Shown in pieces: positions 34,655 through 44,420 of a stretch of 51,014 bases of DNA. Numbering within the stretch: the first letter of the stretch is position 1; every line of letters begins with the position of its first letter. Below the pieces are notes generated by a model that was not told where the DNA came from, made no database searches, and worked only from the letters and a program-made list of their open reading frames with translations. The DNA lies in assembly GCF_003426775.1 (NCBI RefSeq), contig NZ_QJUG01000035.1, positions 1-51,014 on the forward strand, read 5' to 3'. The translations under genes were made by a program, and so were the position numbers. This DNA comes from Allorhizocola rhizosphaerae. GTDB lineage: Bacteria; Actinomycetota; Actinomycetes; Mycobacteriales; Micromonosporaceae.

Positions 34655-34931
34655 GACGTTCGGGTACCGGGGCGGGTCTTCGCGTCGCAGGAAGCCTTCC
34701 AACCCGGCCAGATCGTCGGTGTTGATCTGGTCAACGTCCGCGGCGAGGAATGCCTGACCCGCATCACCAAGATTGCCACTACAGCTCGTTCAAGGAGATG
34801 TTCGACCACGAGAAACCTCGTCGGTGAACCCAACCGCGACCCGGGCCGAGCAGCTGGCCAACATCCGGCTGATCTACCCGGCGGAGAAGGAAGCCCTCGG
34901 CGTGATCGCCATCCACGTCGAGCGAGTCTGA
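34655..34931 (+). pseudogene. ASCH-domain gene remnant, two frameshifts
   Basis: Three consecutive plus-strand pieces in different frames form one protein: from about 34655 VFASQEAFQPGQIVGVDL through GEECLTRITKIA; from 34777 HYSSFKEMFDHEKP; from 34824 VNPTATRAEQLANIRLIYPA through EKEALGVIAIHVERV and a stop at 34929-34931. The order fits the C-terminal half of an ASCH-domain protein (RNA-binding PUA-like fold, often with YSSF and a KEALGV.AI end). At least two frameshifts and absence of the N-terminal half make it non-functional. The family assignment is from recalled motifs, hence moderate confidence. Confidence 0.6.
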
Positions 34932-34959
34932 TTCCGCAGAATATCGGGCGGTCCCGGCC

Positions 34960-35290
34960 AGGGCCGCCCTTTCTCATGCGGTAGCGGCTGCTCGGCGTGC
35001 GGGCCGCAGCCGGCGTCGTAGTCGATGTGCTTGTTCAGGTCGGGCTCGAACGTGCCGTACAGGCGACGTCGGACCACAACATCGGGGTCAGGCCGCGCAG
35101 GTCGTGGTCGGTGAGCTTGGCCTGCCAGTCTTCGGCGTCGAGCACCATGTCCACCAGTCGTGTGTTCACCAGGACCAGCGCCGATTGGAGCAGGTCCAGG
35201 GCGAGCATCGAGATTTCCTGCGCCTCACGGTCGCGCAACGCCCGGCCGCCGGCAGGGACGCGCTGCGGCGCATGATCCGTACCAGCAACA
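34960..35290 (-). pseudogene. Tn3-family transposase remnant (C-terminal end)
   Basis: Minus-strand reading: upstream pieces DDLLLVRIMRR and GRALRDREAQEISMLALDLL in shifted frames, then QSALVLVNTRLVDMVLDAED, LTDHDLRGLTPMLWSDV, and after another frameshift near 35075 RLYGTFEPDLNKHID. The LVLVNTR, LT..D.RGLTP..W and YG.F..D order is the C-terminal end of actinobacterial Tn3-family transposases. Frameshifted and missing its DDE catalytic region, so inactive. No 38-bp Tn3 inverted repeat was found by eye. Confidence 0.65.
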
Positions 35291-35543
35291 AGTCGTCAAA
35301 CGCCCGGCAATAGCTCCTGATCCGCCGGCGGCTTCCAGGTGATCGTCTCAGTATCCGGACCCGCGATAGATCACGTTCCGACGCCGGGTTGCCGCATTCG
35401 GCCGACCACGGTCATCCGGAGATCGAGCGGATCGAGCCGGCGTTCCGGCTGCGTCCGGTCGAGCATCCCGATCTGCTCATGGTGCCTGTGGGTCAATTGT
35501 TAACGCTCACGCGGCGCAGGTCAGAAAGACCTTGGAGACGGGC
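35291..35543. other. Remaining part of the decayed island upstream of the arabinose promoter
   Basis: A plus-strand frame at about 35383-35520 reads GLPHSADHGHPEIERIEPAF and RLRPVEHPDLLMV before stopping; it looks protein-like but no family is recognised. The last part includes an imperfect third copy of the operator half-site (TGTTAACG at 35498-35505). Confidence 0.4.
35498..35511. promoter_or_regulatory. Possible distal operator half-site (TGTTAACGCTCACG)
   Basis: Shares the TGTTAACG half with the two operators downstream, inverted relative to their right halves, but the other half is degraded. It lies 61 bp upstream of the first operator, a distance that could allow looping. Confidence 0.35.
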
Positions 35544-35573
35544 TTGACACATACGCCATGTTCACGTTAACAA
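35544..35573 (+). promoter_or_regulatory. Promoter of the LacI-ara operon (TTGACA / TAACAA)
   Basis: TTGACA at 35544-35549 is a perfect -35. With an 18-bp spacer TAACAA (35568-35573) is the best -10. The first operator overlaps this -10, so bound repressor would block polymerase. Confidence 0.6.
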
Positions 35574-35587
35574 TGTTCGCGTTAACA
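35559..35587. promoter_or_regulatory. Two tandem LacI-type operators
   Basis: O1 TGTTCACGTTAACA (35559-35572) and O2 TGTTCGCGTTAACA (35574-35587) are 14-bp imperfect palindromes with TGTT/AACA ends and a central CG, as expected for LacI-family sites, spaced 15 bp apart. They lie immediately upstream of the LacI-family gene, suggesting autoregulation. Confidence 0.65.
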
Positions 35588-35617
35588 TCGCCTGCTCCCC
35601 GAAGGTGGTCATCCCCC

Positions 35618-36676
35618 GTGTCCGTCGATCCCGTCGTCGATTCGCCTGGTGAGGATTCCGGGCGTCGCCGTGCGGTGATGGCGGATGTGGCAAAGCTGGC
35701 GGGCGTGTCGCACATGACCGTTTCGCGCGTTATCAACGACCATCCCGCGGTCAGCAGCGCGACCCGCGAGCGTGTGCTCGCGGCCATGGCGCAGCTCGCG
35801 TACCGGCCCAACATCGCCGCGCGCACGCTGGTCACCGGCCGCACGCGCCGGCTCGGCGTGATCAGTGTGGACACCACGCTGTATGGGCCGGCTTCCATGC
35901 TGGTCGCGATCGAGCGCGCCGCGCGCGACGCCGGCTACGCGGTCGCGATCGCCAGCCTGCCCGCGCTCGACCGGCGCGCGCTCGGTGATGCCGTGGATTT
36001 CCTTACCTCCCAAGCGGTCGAGGGCATCATCGCCATCACCCCGCACACCACGACCATGGCGGCCCTGCGGCATGTGCCCACCGGCGTCCCGTTTGTCGCG
36101 GTCGAGGGTGGCAAGGCGGCCGTGCCGACCGTGGCCGTCGACCAATATCTGGGCGCGTTCTTGGCCACCCGCCATCTGCTCGCACTGGGCCACGCCACGG
36201 TCGTCCACATCGGCGGCCCACAGGACTGGTATGAAGCGCCCGAGCGGGAGCGTGGCTGGCGCGACGCGCTCGTTGCCGAGGACCGCGAGGTGCCCGAGGT
36301 GGTCGTGGGCGACTGGAGCGCCCGCTCGGGGCATGAGGCGGCCAAACAACTCCTCGGCATACCGGGCCTTTCGGCCGTGTTCGTTGCCAACGATCAGATG
36401 GCCCTGGGCGTGCTGCGCGCGCTGCACGAGGCCCAGGTTTCCGTGCCGGACGACATCAGCGTCGTGGGCTTCGACGACATCCCCGAGGCCGCCTATTTCA
36501 CGCCCCCGCTGACCACCGTCCGGCAGGACTTCGGCGAGGTCGGGCGGCAGGGCCTGGACCTTCTGCTGGAACAGGTCGAGGGCGCGCCGCGCTCCCGCAG
36601 GCGTCGCGTCATCCCACCCGACCTGGTCATCCGCAAGAGCACCACCGTCCCTCTCACGCGATTGGATTCCCCGTGA
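35618..36676 (+). CDS. LacI-family transcriptional repressor (probably arabinose-responsive)
   Basis: 352 residues. N-terminal LacI helix-turn-helix (about residues 20-70): VMADVAKLAGVSHMTVSRVI and hinge region RPNIAARTL. The rest is a periplasmic-binding-protein-like sensor domain: LGVISVDTTLYGPASML, GVPFVAVEGG, HIGGPQDW, VFVANDQMALGVLRALHE, GFDDIPEAAYFTPPLTTVRQD. GTG 35618 has GAAGGTGG about 10 nt upstream; the frame is open to 35558, but that would place the operators inside the coding region. Its stop overlaps the araB start (GTGA), so it is the first gene of the operon and probably represses it until arabinose or a derivative binds. Ligand is inferred from context. Confidence 0.9.
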   Translation: MSVDPVVDSPGEDSGRRRAVMADVAKLAGVSHMTVSRVINDHPAVSSATRERVLAAMAQLAYRPNIAARTLVTGRTRRLGVISVDTTLYGPASMLVAIERAARDAGYAVAIASLPALDRRALGDAVDFLTSQAVEGIIAITPHTTTMAALRHVPTGVPFVAVEGGKAAVPTVAVDQYLGAFLATRHLLALGHATVVHIGGPQDWYEAPERERGWRDALVAEDREVPEVVVGDWSARSGHEAAKQLLGIPGLSAVFVANDQMALGVLRALHEAQVSVPDDISVVGFDDIPEAAYFTPPLTTVRQDFGEVGRQGLDLLLEQVEGAPRSRRRRVIPPDLVIRKSTTVPLTRLDSP

Positions 36677-38337
36677 GCGCTAACGCAGAAGAGCAATATG
36701 TGGTGGGCGTGGATTTCGGCACGCTGTCGGGCCGCGCGCTCGTCGTCAGGGTCAGCGATGGGGCTGAGGTCGGCACGGCCGTGCACGAGTACCGTCACGG
36801 CGCCATCGACCGCACGCTCCCGTCCACCGGCGCGCCCCTGCCGCCCGACTGGGCGTTACAGGAGCCGCGCGACTGGGTCGATGTGTTGCGCACGGCGGTG
36901 CCCGAGGCGATCGCACTGTCCGGAGTGGACCCGGCCAACGTGATCGGCATCGCCACCGATTTCACCGCGTGCACGATTCTTCCCACGCTCGCCGACGGCA
37001 CGCCGCTGTGCCATCTGCCCGAGTTCGCCGACCGGCCGCACGCATACGCCAAACTGTGGAAGCACCATGCGGCGCAAGGCCAGGCGGACCGGATCAACGC
37101 GCTCGCGCACGACCGCAAGGAGCCGTGGATCGGCCGATACGGTGGGAAGATCTCGTCGGAGTGGCAGTTCGCCAAGGGACTCCAGCTTCTCGAAGAGGAT
37201 CCCGAGGTGTATCAAAAGGCCGAGCGCTGGATCGAAGCGGCCGACTGGATTATCTGGCAGTTGTGCGGCGCGGAGACGCGCAACGTGTGCACGGCCGGAT
37301 ACAAGGGCATCCACCAGGATGGGCAATACCCGTCGCGCGAGTTCCTCGCCGCGCTCAACCCGGGCTTCGCCGACTTCATCGCGAAACTCGAGCATCCTCT
37401 CTCCCCGTTGGGCGCAAGGGCGGGCGGACTCACCCCAGAGGCCGCCGCGCTCACGGGCCTGCCGGCGGGCATCGCGGTCGCGGTCGGCAATGTCGATGCA
37501 CACGTGACCGCGCCCGCCGCGCGGGCGACGGAGCCGGGGCAGATGCTGATGGTGATGGGCACGTCAACCTGCCACGTGATGAACGGCCAAACCCTGGCGC
37601 AGGTGTCGGGCATGTGCGGCGTGGTCAAGGACGGCATCCTCGCGGGCAGTTGGGGGTACGAGGCCGGGCAGAGCGGTGTCGGCGACATCTTTGCGTGGTT
37701 CGTCGACAACTTCCTCCCACCGTCCTATCACGATGAGGCGGCCCGGCGTGGCGTGAGCGTGCACGAGCACATGAGCGATCTGGCGGCCGCGCAAAAGGTG
37801 GGCGAGCACGGCCTGATCGCGCTCGACTGGCACAACGGCAACCGTTCGGTGCTGGTGGACCACGAGCTTTCGGGCGTGATTGTGGGCCAGACTCTGGCGA
37901 CTCGTCCGGAGGACGTGTATCGCGCGCTGGTCGAGGCAACCGCCTTCGGCACACGGACGATCATTGAGTCGTTCCAGCGTGAGGGAGTGCCCGTCGAGGA
38001 GCTGATCGTCGCGGGTGGACTGCTCAAAAACCGGTTCCTGATGCAGCTTTACGCCGATGTCACGAACCGCCCGCTGTCGATCCTGGCGTCCGAGCAGGGC
38101 CCGGCGCTGGGCTCGGCCATCCACGCCGCCGTCGCCGCGGGCGCCTATCCCGACGTGGCAAGTGCCGCGGCCGTCATGGGCCGGGTCGACAAGCACGCCT
38201 ACCTGCCCGACCCGGAGCGCGCCCGCGCCTACGACGCGCTGTTCGCCGAATACACCCTCCTGCACGACTACTTCGGGCGGGGCGGCAACGACGTGCTGCA
38301 CCGCTTGCGCCGCATACGAAACGAGGCCAGAGCATGA
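36673..38337 (+). CDS. araB: Ribulokinase
   Basis: 554 residues, normal for AraB. FGGY-family kinase that phosphorylates L-ribulose to L-ribulose-5-phosphate with ATP. N-terminal VVGVDFGTLSGRALVV, sugar-binding TDFTACTILP and GKISSEWQFAKGLQL, WIEAADWIIWQL, C-terminal ATPase-domain motifs GNVDAHV, MVMGTSTCH, and the FGGY signature-like GGLLKNRFLMQLYADV. Starts at GTG 36673, overlapping the repressor stop; ends in an ATGA overlap with araD. One TTA codon (in DWALQEP, near 36855). The araB-araD order with overlapping stops indicates translational coupling. Confidence 0.95.
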   Translation: MSANAEEQYVVGVDFGTLSGRALVVRVSDGAEVGTAVHEYRHGAIDRTLPSTGAPLPPDWALQEPRDWVDVLRTAVPEAIALSGVDPANVIGIATDFTACTILPTLADGTPLCHLPEFADRPHAYAKLWKHHAAQGQADRINALAHDRKEPWIGRYGGKISSEWQFAKGLQLLEEDPEVYQKAERWIEAADWIIWQLCGAETRNVCTAGYKGIHQDGQYPSREFLAALNPGFADFIAKLEHPLSPLGARAGGLTPEAAALTGLPAGIAVAVGNVDAHVTAPAARATEPGQMLMVMGTSTCHVMNGQTLAQVSGMCGVVKDGILAGSWGYEAGQSGVGDIFAWFVDNFLPPSYHDEAARRGVSVHEHMSDLAAAQKVGEHGLIALDWHNGNRSVLVDHELSGVIVGQTLATRPEDVYRALVEATAFGTRTIIESFQREGVPVEELIVAGGLLKNRFLMQLYADVTNRPLSILASEQGPALGSAIHAAVAAGAYPDVASAAAVMGRVDKHAYLPDPERARAYDALFAEYTLLHDYFGRGGNDVLHRLRRIRNEARA

Positions 38338-38993
38338 GCGATGTGGTAAGGCTGAGGCAGCAACTCGTTGGGCTGCATCAGGAACTCATCCGCTGGGGTC
38401 TGGTCGTGTGGACGGCCGGCAACGTTTCGGCGCGCGTGCCCGGCGAGGACCTGTTCGTCATCAAACCAAGCGGCGTGAGCTACGACGCGCTCACGCCCGA
38501 GTCGATGGTCGTGTGCGATCTGGACGGCAAGCTGGTGGAGGGCGACCTGTCCCCGTCCAGCGACACCGCCGCCCACGCCTACGTCTATCGCGAGATGCCG
38601 GAGGTGGGCGGCGTCGTGCACACCCACTCCACCTATGCCACCGCCTGGGCCGCCCGGGGGGAGCCGATCCCCTGTGTGCTCACGGCGATGGGCGACGAGT
38701 TCGGCGGGGAGATCCCGGTCGGGCCGTTCGCGCTCATCGGCGGCGACGACATCGGGCGCGGCATCGTCGCGACCCTGCGCGGTCACCGCTCCCCGGCCGT
38801 GCTCATGCAAAACCACGGCGTTTTCACGATCGGCCGCGACGCGAAGGCAGCTGTCAAGGCCGCCGTCATGTGCGAGGACGTGGCCAGGACCGTCCACATC
38901 GCTCGGTCGGCCGGACCGCTGATCCCGATCCGGCAGTCCGATGTGGACAGTCTGTATGACCGCTACCAAAACGTCTACGGCCAACCCCAATAA
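38334..38993 (+). CDS. araD: L-ribulose-5-phosphate 4-epimerase
   Basis: 219 residues. Class II aldolase/epimerase family. Converts L-ribulose-5-phosphate to D-xylulose-5-phosphate. Zinc ligands: His96 and His98 (HTHS) and His161 (QNHGVF); phosphate-binding and family elements [20 protein letters not shown] and [15 protein letters not shown]. The start overlaps the araB stop (ATGA 38334-38337). After the stop, AAGGAG for the next gene begins at once (38992-38997), giving 13 nt between genes. Family members with identical motifs include L-fuculose-phosphate aldolase, but context with araB and an arabinose-type isomerase favours AraD. Confidence 0.92.
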   Translation: MSDVVRLRQQLVGLHQELIRWGLVVWTAGNVSARVPGEDLFVIKPSGVSYDALTPESMVVCDLDGKLVEGDLSPSSDTAAHAYVYREMPEVGGVVHTHSTYATAWAARGEPIPCVLTAMGDEFGGEIPVGPFALIGGDDIGRGIVATLRGHRSPAVLMQNHGVFTIGRDAKAAVKAAVMCEDVARTVHIARSAGPLIPIRQSDVDSLYDRYQNVYGQPQ

Positions 38994-39006
38994 GGAGATG
39001 ATTATT

Positions 39007-40092
39007 GTGTACCGCAAGATAATAGCGGGGCTGGCGGTCGCCGGCGCGCTGTTCGTGACCGCCGCGTGCGGCGATAATTCCGGCACCGGCACCGGTGACG
39101 ACAAGGGCACCATCGGCATCGCGATGCCGACGAAGTCCTCCGAGCGCTGGGTGGCCGACGGCAACAACATGGTCAAGGCGTTCCAGGACATGGGCTACAA
39201 GACCGACCTGCAGTACGCCGAGAACGTGGTGGAGACCCAGGTCTCGCAGATCGAAAACATGGTCACCAAGGGCGTGAAGGCGCTCGTGATCGCCGCGATC
39301 GACAACAAGTCGCTGTCGGCCGTGCTGCAGCAGGCCAAGGACTCGGGCATCCCGGTCATCGCCTACGACCGGCTCATCCGCGAGACCCCGAACGTCGACT
39401 ACTACGCCACGTTCGACAACTTCAAGGTCGGCGTGCTGCAAGCCGGGTACATCGAAGAGAAGTTGGGTCTCAAGGACGGCAAGGGGCCGTTCAACATCGA
39501 GTTGTTCGCCGGCTCGCCCGACGACAACAACACGTTCTTCTTCTTCAACGGCGCGATGAGCGTGCTGCAGCCCTACATCACCTCGGGCAAGCTGGTCGTC
39601 CGGAGTGGACAGACGAAGGTGGAGCAGGTGGCCACGCTGCGCTGGGAAGGCGCCACCGCGCAGAAGCGCATGGACGACCTGCTGTCGACCCACTACGGCG
39701 CGGCCAACGTCGACGCCGTGCTGTCGCCGTACGACGGCATCAGCATCGGCATCCTGTCATCGCTCAAGGCGGTCGGCTACGGCAAGGGTGGCAAGCCGCT
39801 GCCGATCGTCACGGGCCAGGACGCCGAGCTCGCGTCGGTCAAGTCCATCATCGCCGGGGAGCAGACCCAGACCGTGTTCAAGGACACCCGTGAGCTGGCC
39901 AAGACGGCGGCCAAGATGACCGACGCCGCGATCAGCGGGAAGACGCCGGAGACCAACGACACCAAGACCTACGACAACGGCAAGAAGATCGTGCCTTCGT
40001 TCCTGCTGGTGCCGGTCTCGGTGGACAAGTCCAACTACCAGAAGATCCTCGTCGACAGCGGCTACTACACCGCGGCGCAGCTGGGCGGCTAG
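39007..40092 (+). CDS. chvE: ChvE-type sugar-binding lipoprotein of ABC transporter
   Basis: 361 residues. Lipoprotein signal peptide [21 protein letters not shown], with the acylated Cys about residue 21. Type I periplasmic-binding fold: [62 protein letters not shown] and [13 protein letters not shown]. This matches the multiple-monosaccharide binding proteins ChvE/GguC-type, which bind arabinose, galactose, xylose or glucose. Start: AAGGAG at 38992-38997 touches ATG 38998, so GTG 39007 (9 nt spacing) is preferred; that choice also gives the cleanest lipobox. Only 2 nt before the ATPase gene. Confidence 0.9.
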   Translation: MYRKIIAGLAVAGALFVTAACGDNSGTGTGDDKGTIGIAMPTKSSERWVADGNNMVKAFQDMGYKTDLQYAENVVETQVSQIENMVTKGVKALVIAAIDNKSLSAVLQQAKDSGIPVIAYDRLIRETPNVDYYATFDNFKVGVLQAGYIEEKLGLKDGKGPFNIELFAGSPDDNNTFFFFNGAMSVLQPYITSGKLVVRSGQTKVEQVATLRWEGATAQKRMDDLLSTHYGAANVDAVLSPYDGISIGILSSLKAVGYGKGGKPLPIVTGQDAELASVKSIIAGEQTQTVFKDTRELAKTAAKMTDAAISGKTPETNDTKTYDNGKKIVPSFLLVPVSVDKSNYQKILVDSGYYTAAQLGG

Positions 40093-40094
40093 CC

Positions 40095-41663
40095 ATGGGC
40101 ACGACGACGCTGAGCACCGACCTCATCCTCCAGATGCGGGGGATCACGAAGGAGTTCCCCGGCGTGCGGGCGCTTGACGGCGTCACGTTCCACGTGCGCC
40201 GGGGCGAGATCCACGCCCTGGTCGGCGAGAACGGCGCCGGGAAGTCCACGCTGATGAAGGTGCTCAGCGGCGTCTACCCGCACGGCGACTACGAGGGCGA
40301 GATCGTCCTGAATGGACAGGCGGCCGAGTTCGGCAGCATCCGCGACAGCGAGCATGCCGGCGTGGTCATCATCCATCAGGAGCTCGCCCTCGTACCGCAG
40401 CTGTCCATCGCCGAAAATCTGTTTCTGGGCAACGAGCAGTCCCGCGCCGGCCTCATCGACTGGCACGCGACGACGTCACGCGCCGTGCAGGTGATGCGCA
40501 AGGTCGGCCTGCGCGAGGAGCCGGGCCGGCTGGTCGCCGGGCTCGGCGTGGGCAAGCAGCAGCTGATCGAGATCGCCAAGGCGCTCACCAAGGACGTGAA
40601 GCTGCTCATCCTCGACGAGCCGACGGCCGCGCTCAACGAGACCGACAGCGCCAATCTGTTGCGACTGCTGCGGGATCTGCGCGAGCACGGGGTCACCAGC
40701 ATCCTCATCTCGCACAAGCTCAACGAGGTGCTCGCGGTGGCGGACTCCATCACGGTGCTGCGCGACGGGCGGACCGTGGAAACGCTCGACGTGCGCGGTG
40801 ATGCCGTTGACGAAGACCGCATCATCAAGGGCATGGTCGGGCGTGATCTCGAAAACCGGTACCCCCCAAGGGAAAATCCCAAGATCGGTGAGGTCTTCTT
40901 CGAGGTGCACGATTGGAATGTCTATCACCCGGAGATTGCCGATCGTCATCTGGTACGCGATGCGGCGCTCAATGTCCGGCGGGGTGAGATAGTCGGCCTC
41001 GCCGGGCTGATGGGCGCGGGCCGCACCGAGCTCGCGATGAGCGTGTTCGGGCGGGCCTACGGGGCTCGCATCTCCGGCCGGATCGTCAAGGACGGCAAGG
41101 AGCTCAAGCTCAAGACCGTCGCCGACGCGATCGATGCCGGGCTGGCCTATGTGACCGAGGATCGCAAGGCATATGGGCTGCACCTGGACGAGGACATTCG
41201 GCGCAACGTCACGCTGGCCGACCTGCCGCGCGTGTCGAAGCGGGGCGTCATCGACAAGCTGGCCGAGACGGCGGTGGCCGAGCGGCTGCGCGAGGCCCTG
41301 CGCATCAAGACGCCCAGCGTGTTCCAGCGCACCGGACACCTGAGCGGTGGCAACCAGCAGAAGGTCGTGCTCGGGAAGTGGATCTTCTCCGAGCCGGATC
41401 TGCTCATCCTCGACGAGCCGACCCGCGGCATCGACGTGGGCGCGAAGTACGAAATCTATTTGATCATCCAGCGGCTCGCGGCCGAGGGCAAGGGCATCCT
41501 CGTCATCTCGTCGGAGCTACCCGAGCTGCTGGGCATCTGCGATCGCATTTACGCGATGAGCGCAGGCAGGATAACCGGCCAGCTCCCGGCGGCCGAGGCA
41601 ACACAGGAGGCACTGATGAGGCTCATGACCGCGACGGCCAATGGAGGGGGGCGGCAGGCGTGA
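40095..41663 (+). CDS. mmsA: Sugar ABC transporter, double ATP-binding protein (MmsA type)
   Basis: 522 residues with two ABC domains. Domain 1: Walker [10 protein letters not shown] (about 43-51), signature-like [16 protein letters not shown], Walker [12 protein letters not shown]. Domain 2 (from about residue 270): degenerate Walker [28 protein letters not shown], Walker [13 protein letters not shown]. This is the architecture of the monosaccharide importers (MglA, XylG, AraG, MmsA/GguA). Functions at the cytosolic membrane face with the next gene product. ATG 40095 is 2 nt after the upstream stop; its last codon overlaps the permease start (GTGA). Confidence 0.93.
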   Translation: MGTTTLSTDLILQMRGITKEFPGVRALDGVTFHVRRGEIHALVGENGAGKSTLMKVLSGVYPHGDYEGEIVLNGQAAEFGSIRDSEHAGVVIIHQELALVPQLSIAENLFLGNEQSRAGLIDWHATTSRAVQVMRKVGLREEPGRLVAGLGVGKQQLIEIAKALTKDVKLLILDEPTAALNETDSANLLRLLRDLREHGVTSILISHKLNEVLAVADSITVLRDGRTVETLDVRGDAVDEDRIIKGMVGRDLENRYPPRENPKIGEVFFEVHDWNVYHPEIADRHLVRDAALNVRRGEIVGLAGLMGAGRTELAMSVFGRAYGARISGRIVKDGKELKLKTVADAIDAGLAYVTEDRKAYGLHLDEDIRRNVTLADLPRVSKRGVIDKLAETAVAERLREALRIKTPSVFQRTGHLSGGNQQKVVLGKWIFSEPDLLILDEPTRGIDVGAKYEIYLIIQRLAAEGKGILVISSELPELLGICDRIYAMSAGRITGQLPAAEATQEALMRLMTATANGGGRQA

Positions 41664-42865
41664 CCACAGCGGAAATCACCGCCGACGAGGCGCGGGACGA
41701 GCCGGCGTGGCGCGCGCTGTTGCGCCGCATCGACTTCCGGCAGTACGGGATGATCATCGCACTGGCCGTCATCGTGGTGCTGTTCGGCGTCACCACTGAC
41801 GGGGTGCTGCTGCGCCCGCTCAACGTGACCAACCTGATCATGCAGAACAGCTATGTGCTGGTGCTCGCGATCGGGATGATGCTCGTGATTGTCAACGGGC
41901 ACATCGATTTGTCGGTGGGCTCGGTCGCGGCGTTCGTCGGGGCCATCACGGGCGTCATGATGGTGACGTGGGACTGGCCGTGGCTGGCCACGGTGGCGGT
42001 CGCGTTGGTTGTTGGGGCTTTGATCGGGGCGTGGCAAGGGTTCTGGATCGCGTATGTGCGCATCCCGTCGTTCATTGTGACGTTGGCTGGGATGCTGCTG
42101 TTCCGTGGGCTCGCTCAGACCGTCCTCAAAGGACAGTCGCTCGCGCCGTTCCCGGAGGCGTTCCGGCAGCTGAGCTCCGGCTACCTGCCACAGGTCGGCA
42201 AGTTCAGCGGGCTGCACATGATCACGGTGGGGCTGGGTGTGCTGGCGTCGCTGGCCGTGATCTGGATCGAGATTTCGTCGCGGCGCAGGCGCGCGGAATA
42301 CGGACTGCCGCCGGGGTCGTGGGTGTGGTCGGTGGTGAAGCTGGCCGCGCTGATCGCGGTCATCAACGCGTTCGCGTTCCAGCTGGCGCGATACCGGGGC
42401 CTGCCGGTGGTGGGCATCCTGCTGATCGTGCTCATCATCGCGTACTCCTTCGTCATGAATTCGTCGGTCGCGGGCCGTCGCGTGTATGCGGTGGGCGGCA
42501 ACGAAAAGGCGGCGCTGCTGTCGGGCGTGAAGACCAAGAAGGTGTCGTTCGGGGTGTTCGTCAACATGGGTGTGCTCGCGGCGCTGGCCGGGCTCATCTT
42601 CGCCGGACGGCTCAACGCGGCCACGCCCCAGGCGGGCGTCAACTTCGAGCTCGACGCGATCGCGGCGGCGTTCATCGGTGGTGCGTCGGCGTCCGGCGGT
42701 GTCGGCAAGGTGATCGGCGCCATCGTCGGCGCGCTCGTCATGGGCGTGATGAACAACGGCATGTCCATCATCGGCATGGACGTCAACCTGCAACAGGTGG
42801 TCAAGGGAGCGGTGTTGCTCGCAGCGGTCGCCTTCGACGTCTACAACAAAAACAAGTCCAAATAA
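41660..42865 (+). CDS. mmsB: Sugar ABC transporter permease (MmsB type)
   Basis: 401 residues with about ten hydrophobic segments, longer than the 330-residue RbsC norm as expected for the MmsB/GguB family. The ABC-2-like permease signatures are [19 protein letters not shown] and [18 protein letters not shown]. The tail [21 protein letters not shown] and [20 protein letters not shown] are also conserved. Start GTG 41660 overlaps the mmsA stop and has GGAGGGGG upstream (41644-41650). Followed by a 96-nt gap before the isomerase gene, the largest inside the operon. Confidence 0.93.
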   Translation: MTTAEITADEARDEPAWRALLRRIDFRQYGMIIALAVIVVLFGVTTDGVLLRPLNVTNLIMQNSYVLVLAIGMMLVIVNGHIDLSVGSVAAFVGAITGVMMVTWDWPWLATVAVALVVGALIGAWQGFWIAYVRIPSFIVTLAGMLLFRGLAQTVLKGQSLAPFPEAFRQLSSGYLPQVGKFSGLHMITVGLGVLASLAVIWIEISSRRRRAEYGLPPGSWVWSVVKLAALIAVINAFAFQLARYRGLPVVGILLIVLIIAYSFVMNSSVAGRRVYAVGGNEKAALLSGVKTKKVSFGVFVNMGVLAALAGLIFAGRLNAATPQAGVNFELDAIAAAFIGGASASGGVGKVIGAIVGALVMGVMNNGMSIIGMDVNLQQVVKGAVLLAAVAFDVYNKNKSK

Positions 42866-42961
42866 GTCACTTTGCTGGTTGATCATGAACTTACGTCCAT
42901 GTTCGACGGCGTGTCGTGACCGAAACTTCATGGTCAATTTCAAAGCACAGTAGGAGGGGTC

Positions 42962-44359
42962 GTGACCGACCGTTTGCCCCGTATCGGCGTCCTCGGCATC
43001 ACGCAGGCGCTGTACGACCACATGATTCCGGGGATCACCGAGCGGCAGGCCGGCTACGCCCAACGGGTGGCGGACAGCCTTGCCGACGTGTGCGAGTTCG
43101 TCGTCGGGCCGCCGGTGAAGACCCGGCAGGACGCCGAAAAAGTCATGCGCCAGTTCGAAAACGACGACCTGGACGGTGTCCTGGTCATCATGCTGACATA
43201 CGGCCCGGCGATGCGCGTGGCCCGGCTGTTCAACGAGAACAAGCTGCCGGTGTGCCTGGCCAACATCCAGCCCGAGGCGGCGGTGACGCCGGCGTGGGAC
43301 ATGGCCGACATGACGTACAACCAGGGCATCCACGGTGCGCAGGACACGGCCAACGCGATGGTGCGGGCCGACCGGCCGTTCGATGTCATCACGGAGGACT
43401 GGCAGAGCCCGGCCTTCAAGGAGCAGGTCGACCGGTGGGCGCGGGCGGCACGGGCCATCACGGCTTGGCGCACGCTCAAGGTGGGCGTGTTCGGGTACGC
43501 GATGAACGACATGGGTGACATCCGGGTGGACGAGAACGCGCTGCTGCGGGCGCTCGGGCCGGAGATCAGCTTCATCGCGCCAGGGGATCTGTGGCGCGGG
43601 ATGTCGGCCGTGCCGTCGGATGCGGTGGCCTCGCTGATGGCTTGGGAGGACGCGAACTTCGAGGTCGACGGGCAGCTGTCCAATGAGGAGCGTGAAGACC
43701 ACGCGCGGATGCAGCTGGCGATTGAGAACATCCTGACGGATAGGGGATATGGGGCCTACTCGACCCACTTCGATGCCATCGGGGAGGATGGGCGGTTTGC
43801 CCGGCTTCCGCTGGCCGCTGCGTCGACGTTGATGTCGAAGGGTTATGGCTATGGGGCTGAAGGTGATGCGATGGCCGCATCGATGGTGTATGCGGCGCAT
43901 CAGCTTGCCGGTGACGGACACTTCACCGAGATGTACGCGATGGACTTCCCGAGTGAGTCGATCCTCATGAGCCACATGGGTGAGGGCAACTACGCGGTGG
44001 CGCGCAAGGACGAGCCGGTGCGGCTCATCAAGCGCTCGCTGGGCATCGGCAAACTCGACGACCCGCCCACGTTCCTGTTCCGCATCGAGCCTGGGCCGGC
44101 GACGCTGGCGTCGCTGGTTTCGCTTGGTGGGGAGCGGTTCCGGATGGTCGTGTCGGAGGGCGAGATTTTGGACTCGCAGGTGCTGCCGGTGCTTGAGATG
44201 CCGTACGGGCAGTTCCGGCCGAACACGGGGCTGCGGCAGTGCATGAACAACTGGCTGAAGGCCGGGGGCACGCACCACATGGCCATGAACATGGGGCTGC
44301 ACGCGGACGACTGGCGGGTGTTCTGCGAGCTCGCGGGGATCGAGTTTCGCGCCGTCTAA
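42962..44359 (+). CDS. araA: L-arabinose isomerase (L-fucose/L-arabinose isomerase family)
   Basis: 465 residues. Converts L-arabinose to L-ribulose. Its four metal/catalytic residues match those of E. coli AraA (E306, E333, H350, H450): Glu300 in GAEGD, Glu323 in FTEMY, His338 in MSHMG and His439 in GGTHHMAM. The opening RIGVLGITQALYDHMIPG and NIQPEAAVTPAWDM differ from E. coli AraA, so it belongs to the broader, less canonical branch of the family that also includes fucose isomerases. Context with araB, araD and a pentose importer makes arabinose the probable substrate. GTG 42962 with AGGAGGGG at 42952-42959. Last gene of the operon, before a strong hairpin. Confidence 0.87.
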   Translation: MTDRLPRIGVLGITQALYDHMIPGITERQAGYAQRVADSLADVCEFVVGPPVKTRQDAEKVMRQFENDDLDGVLVIMLTYGPAMRVARLFNENKLPVCLANIQPEAAVTPAWDMADMTYNQGIHGAQDTANAMVRADRPFDVITEDWQSPAFKEQVDRWARAARAITAWRTLKVGVFGYAMNDMGDIRVDENALLRALGPEISFIAPGDLWRGMSAVPSDAVASLMAWEDANFEVDGQLSNEEREDHARMQLAIENILTDRGYGAYSTHFDAIGEDGRFARLPLAAASTLMSKGYGYGAEGDAMAASMVYAAHQLAGDGHFTEMYAMDFPSESILMSHMGEGNYAVARKDEPVRLIKRSLGIGKLDDPPTFLFRIEPGPATLASLVSLGGERFRMVVSEGEILDSQVLPVLEMPYGQFRPNTGLRQCMNNWLKAGGTHHMAMNMGLHADDWRVFCELAGIEFRAV

Positions 44360-44380
44360 GCACTGTGGCCCGCGCGATGT

Positions 44381-44420
44381 GGCGGCGTGCCCGGGGTTGC
44401 CCCGGGCACGCCGCCCTTTG
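44381..44420 (+). terminator. Strong intrinsic terminator of the ara operon
   Basis: Perfect 16-bp stem: GGCGGCGTGCCCGGGG (44381-44396) with CCCCGGGCACGCCGCC (44400-44415), loop TTG, followed by CTTTGT. Begins 21 nt after the isomerase stop. Confidence 0.92.
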
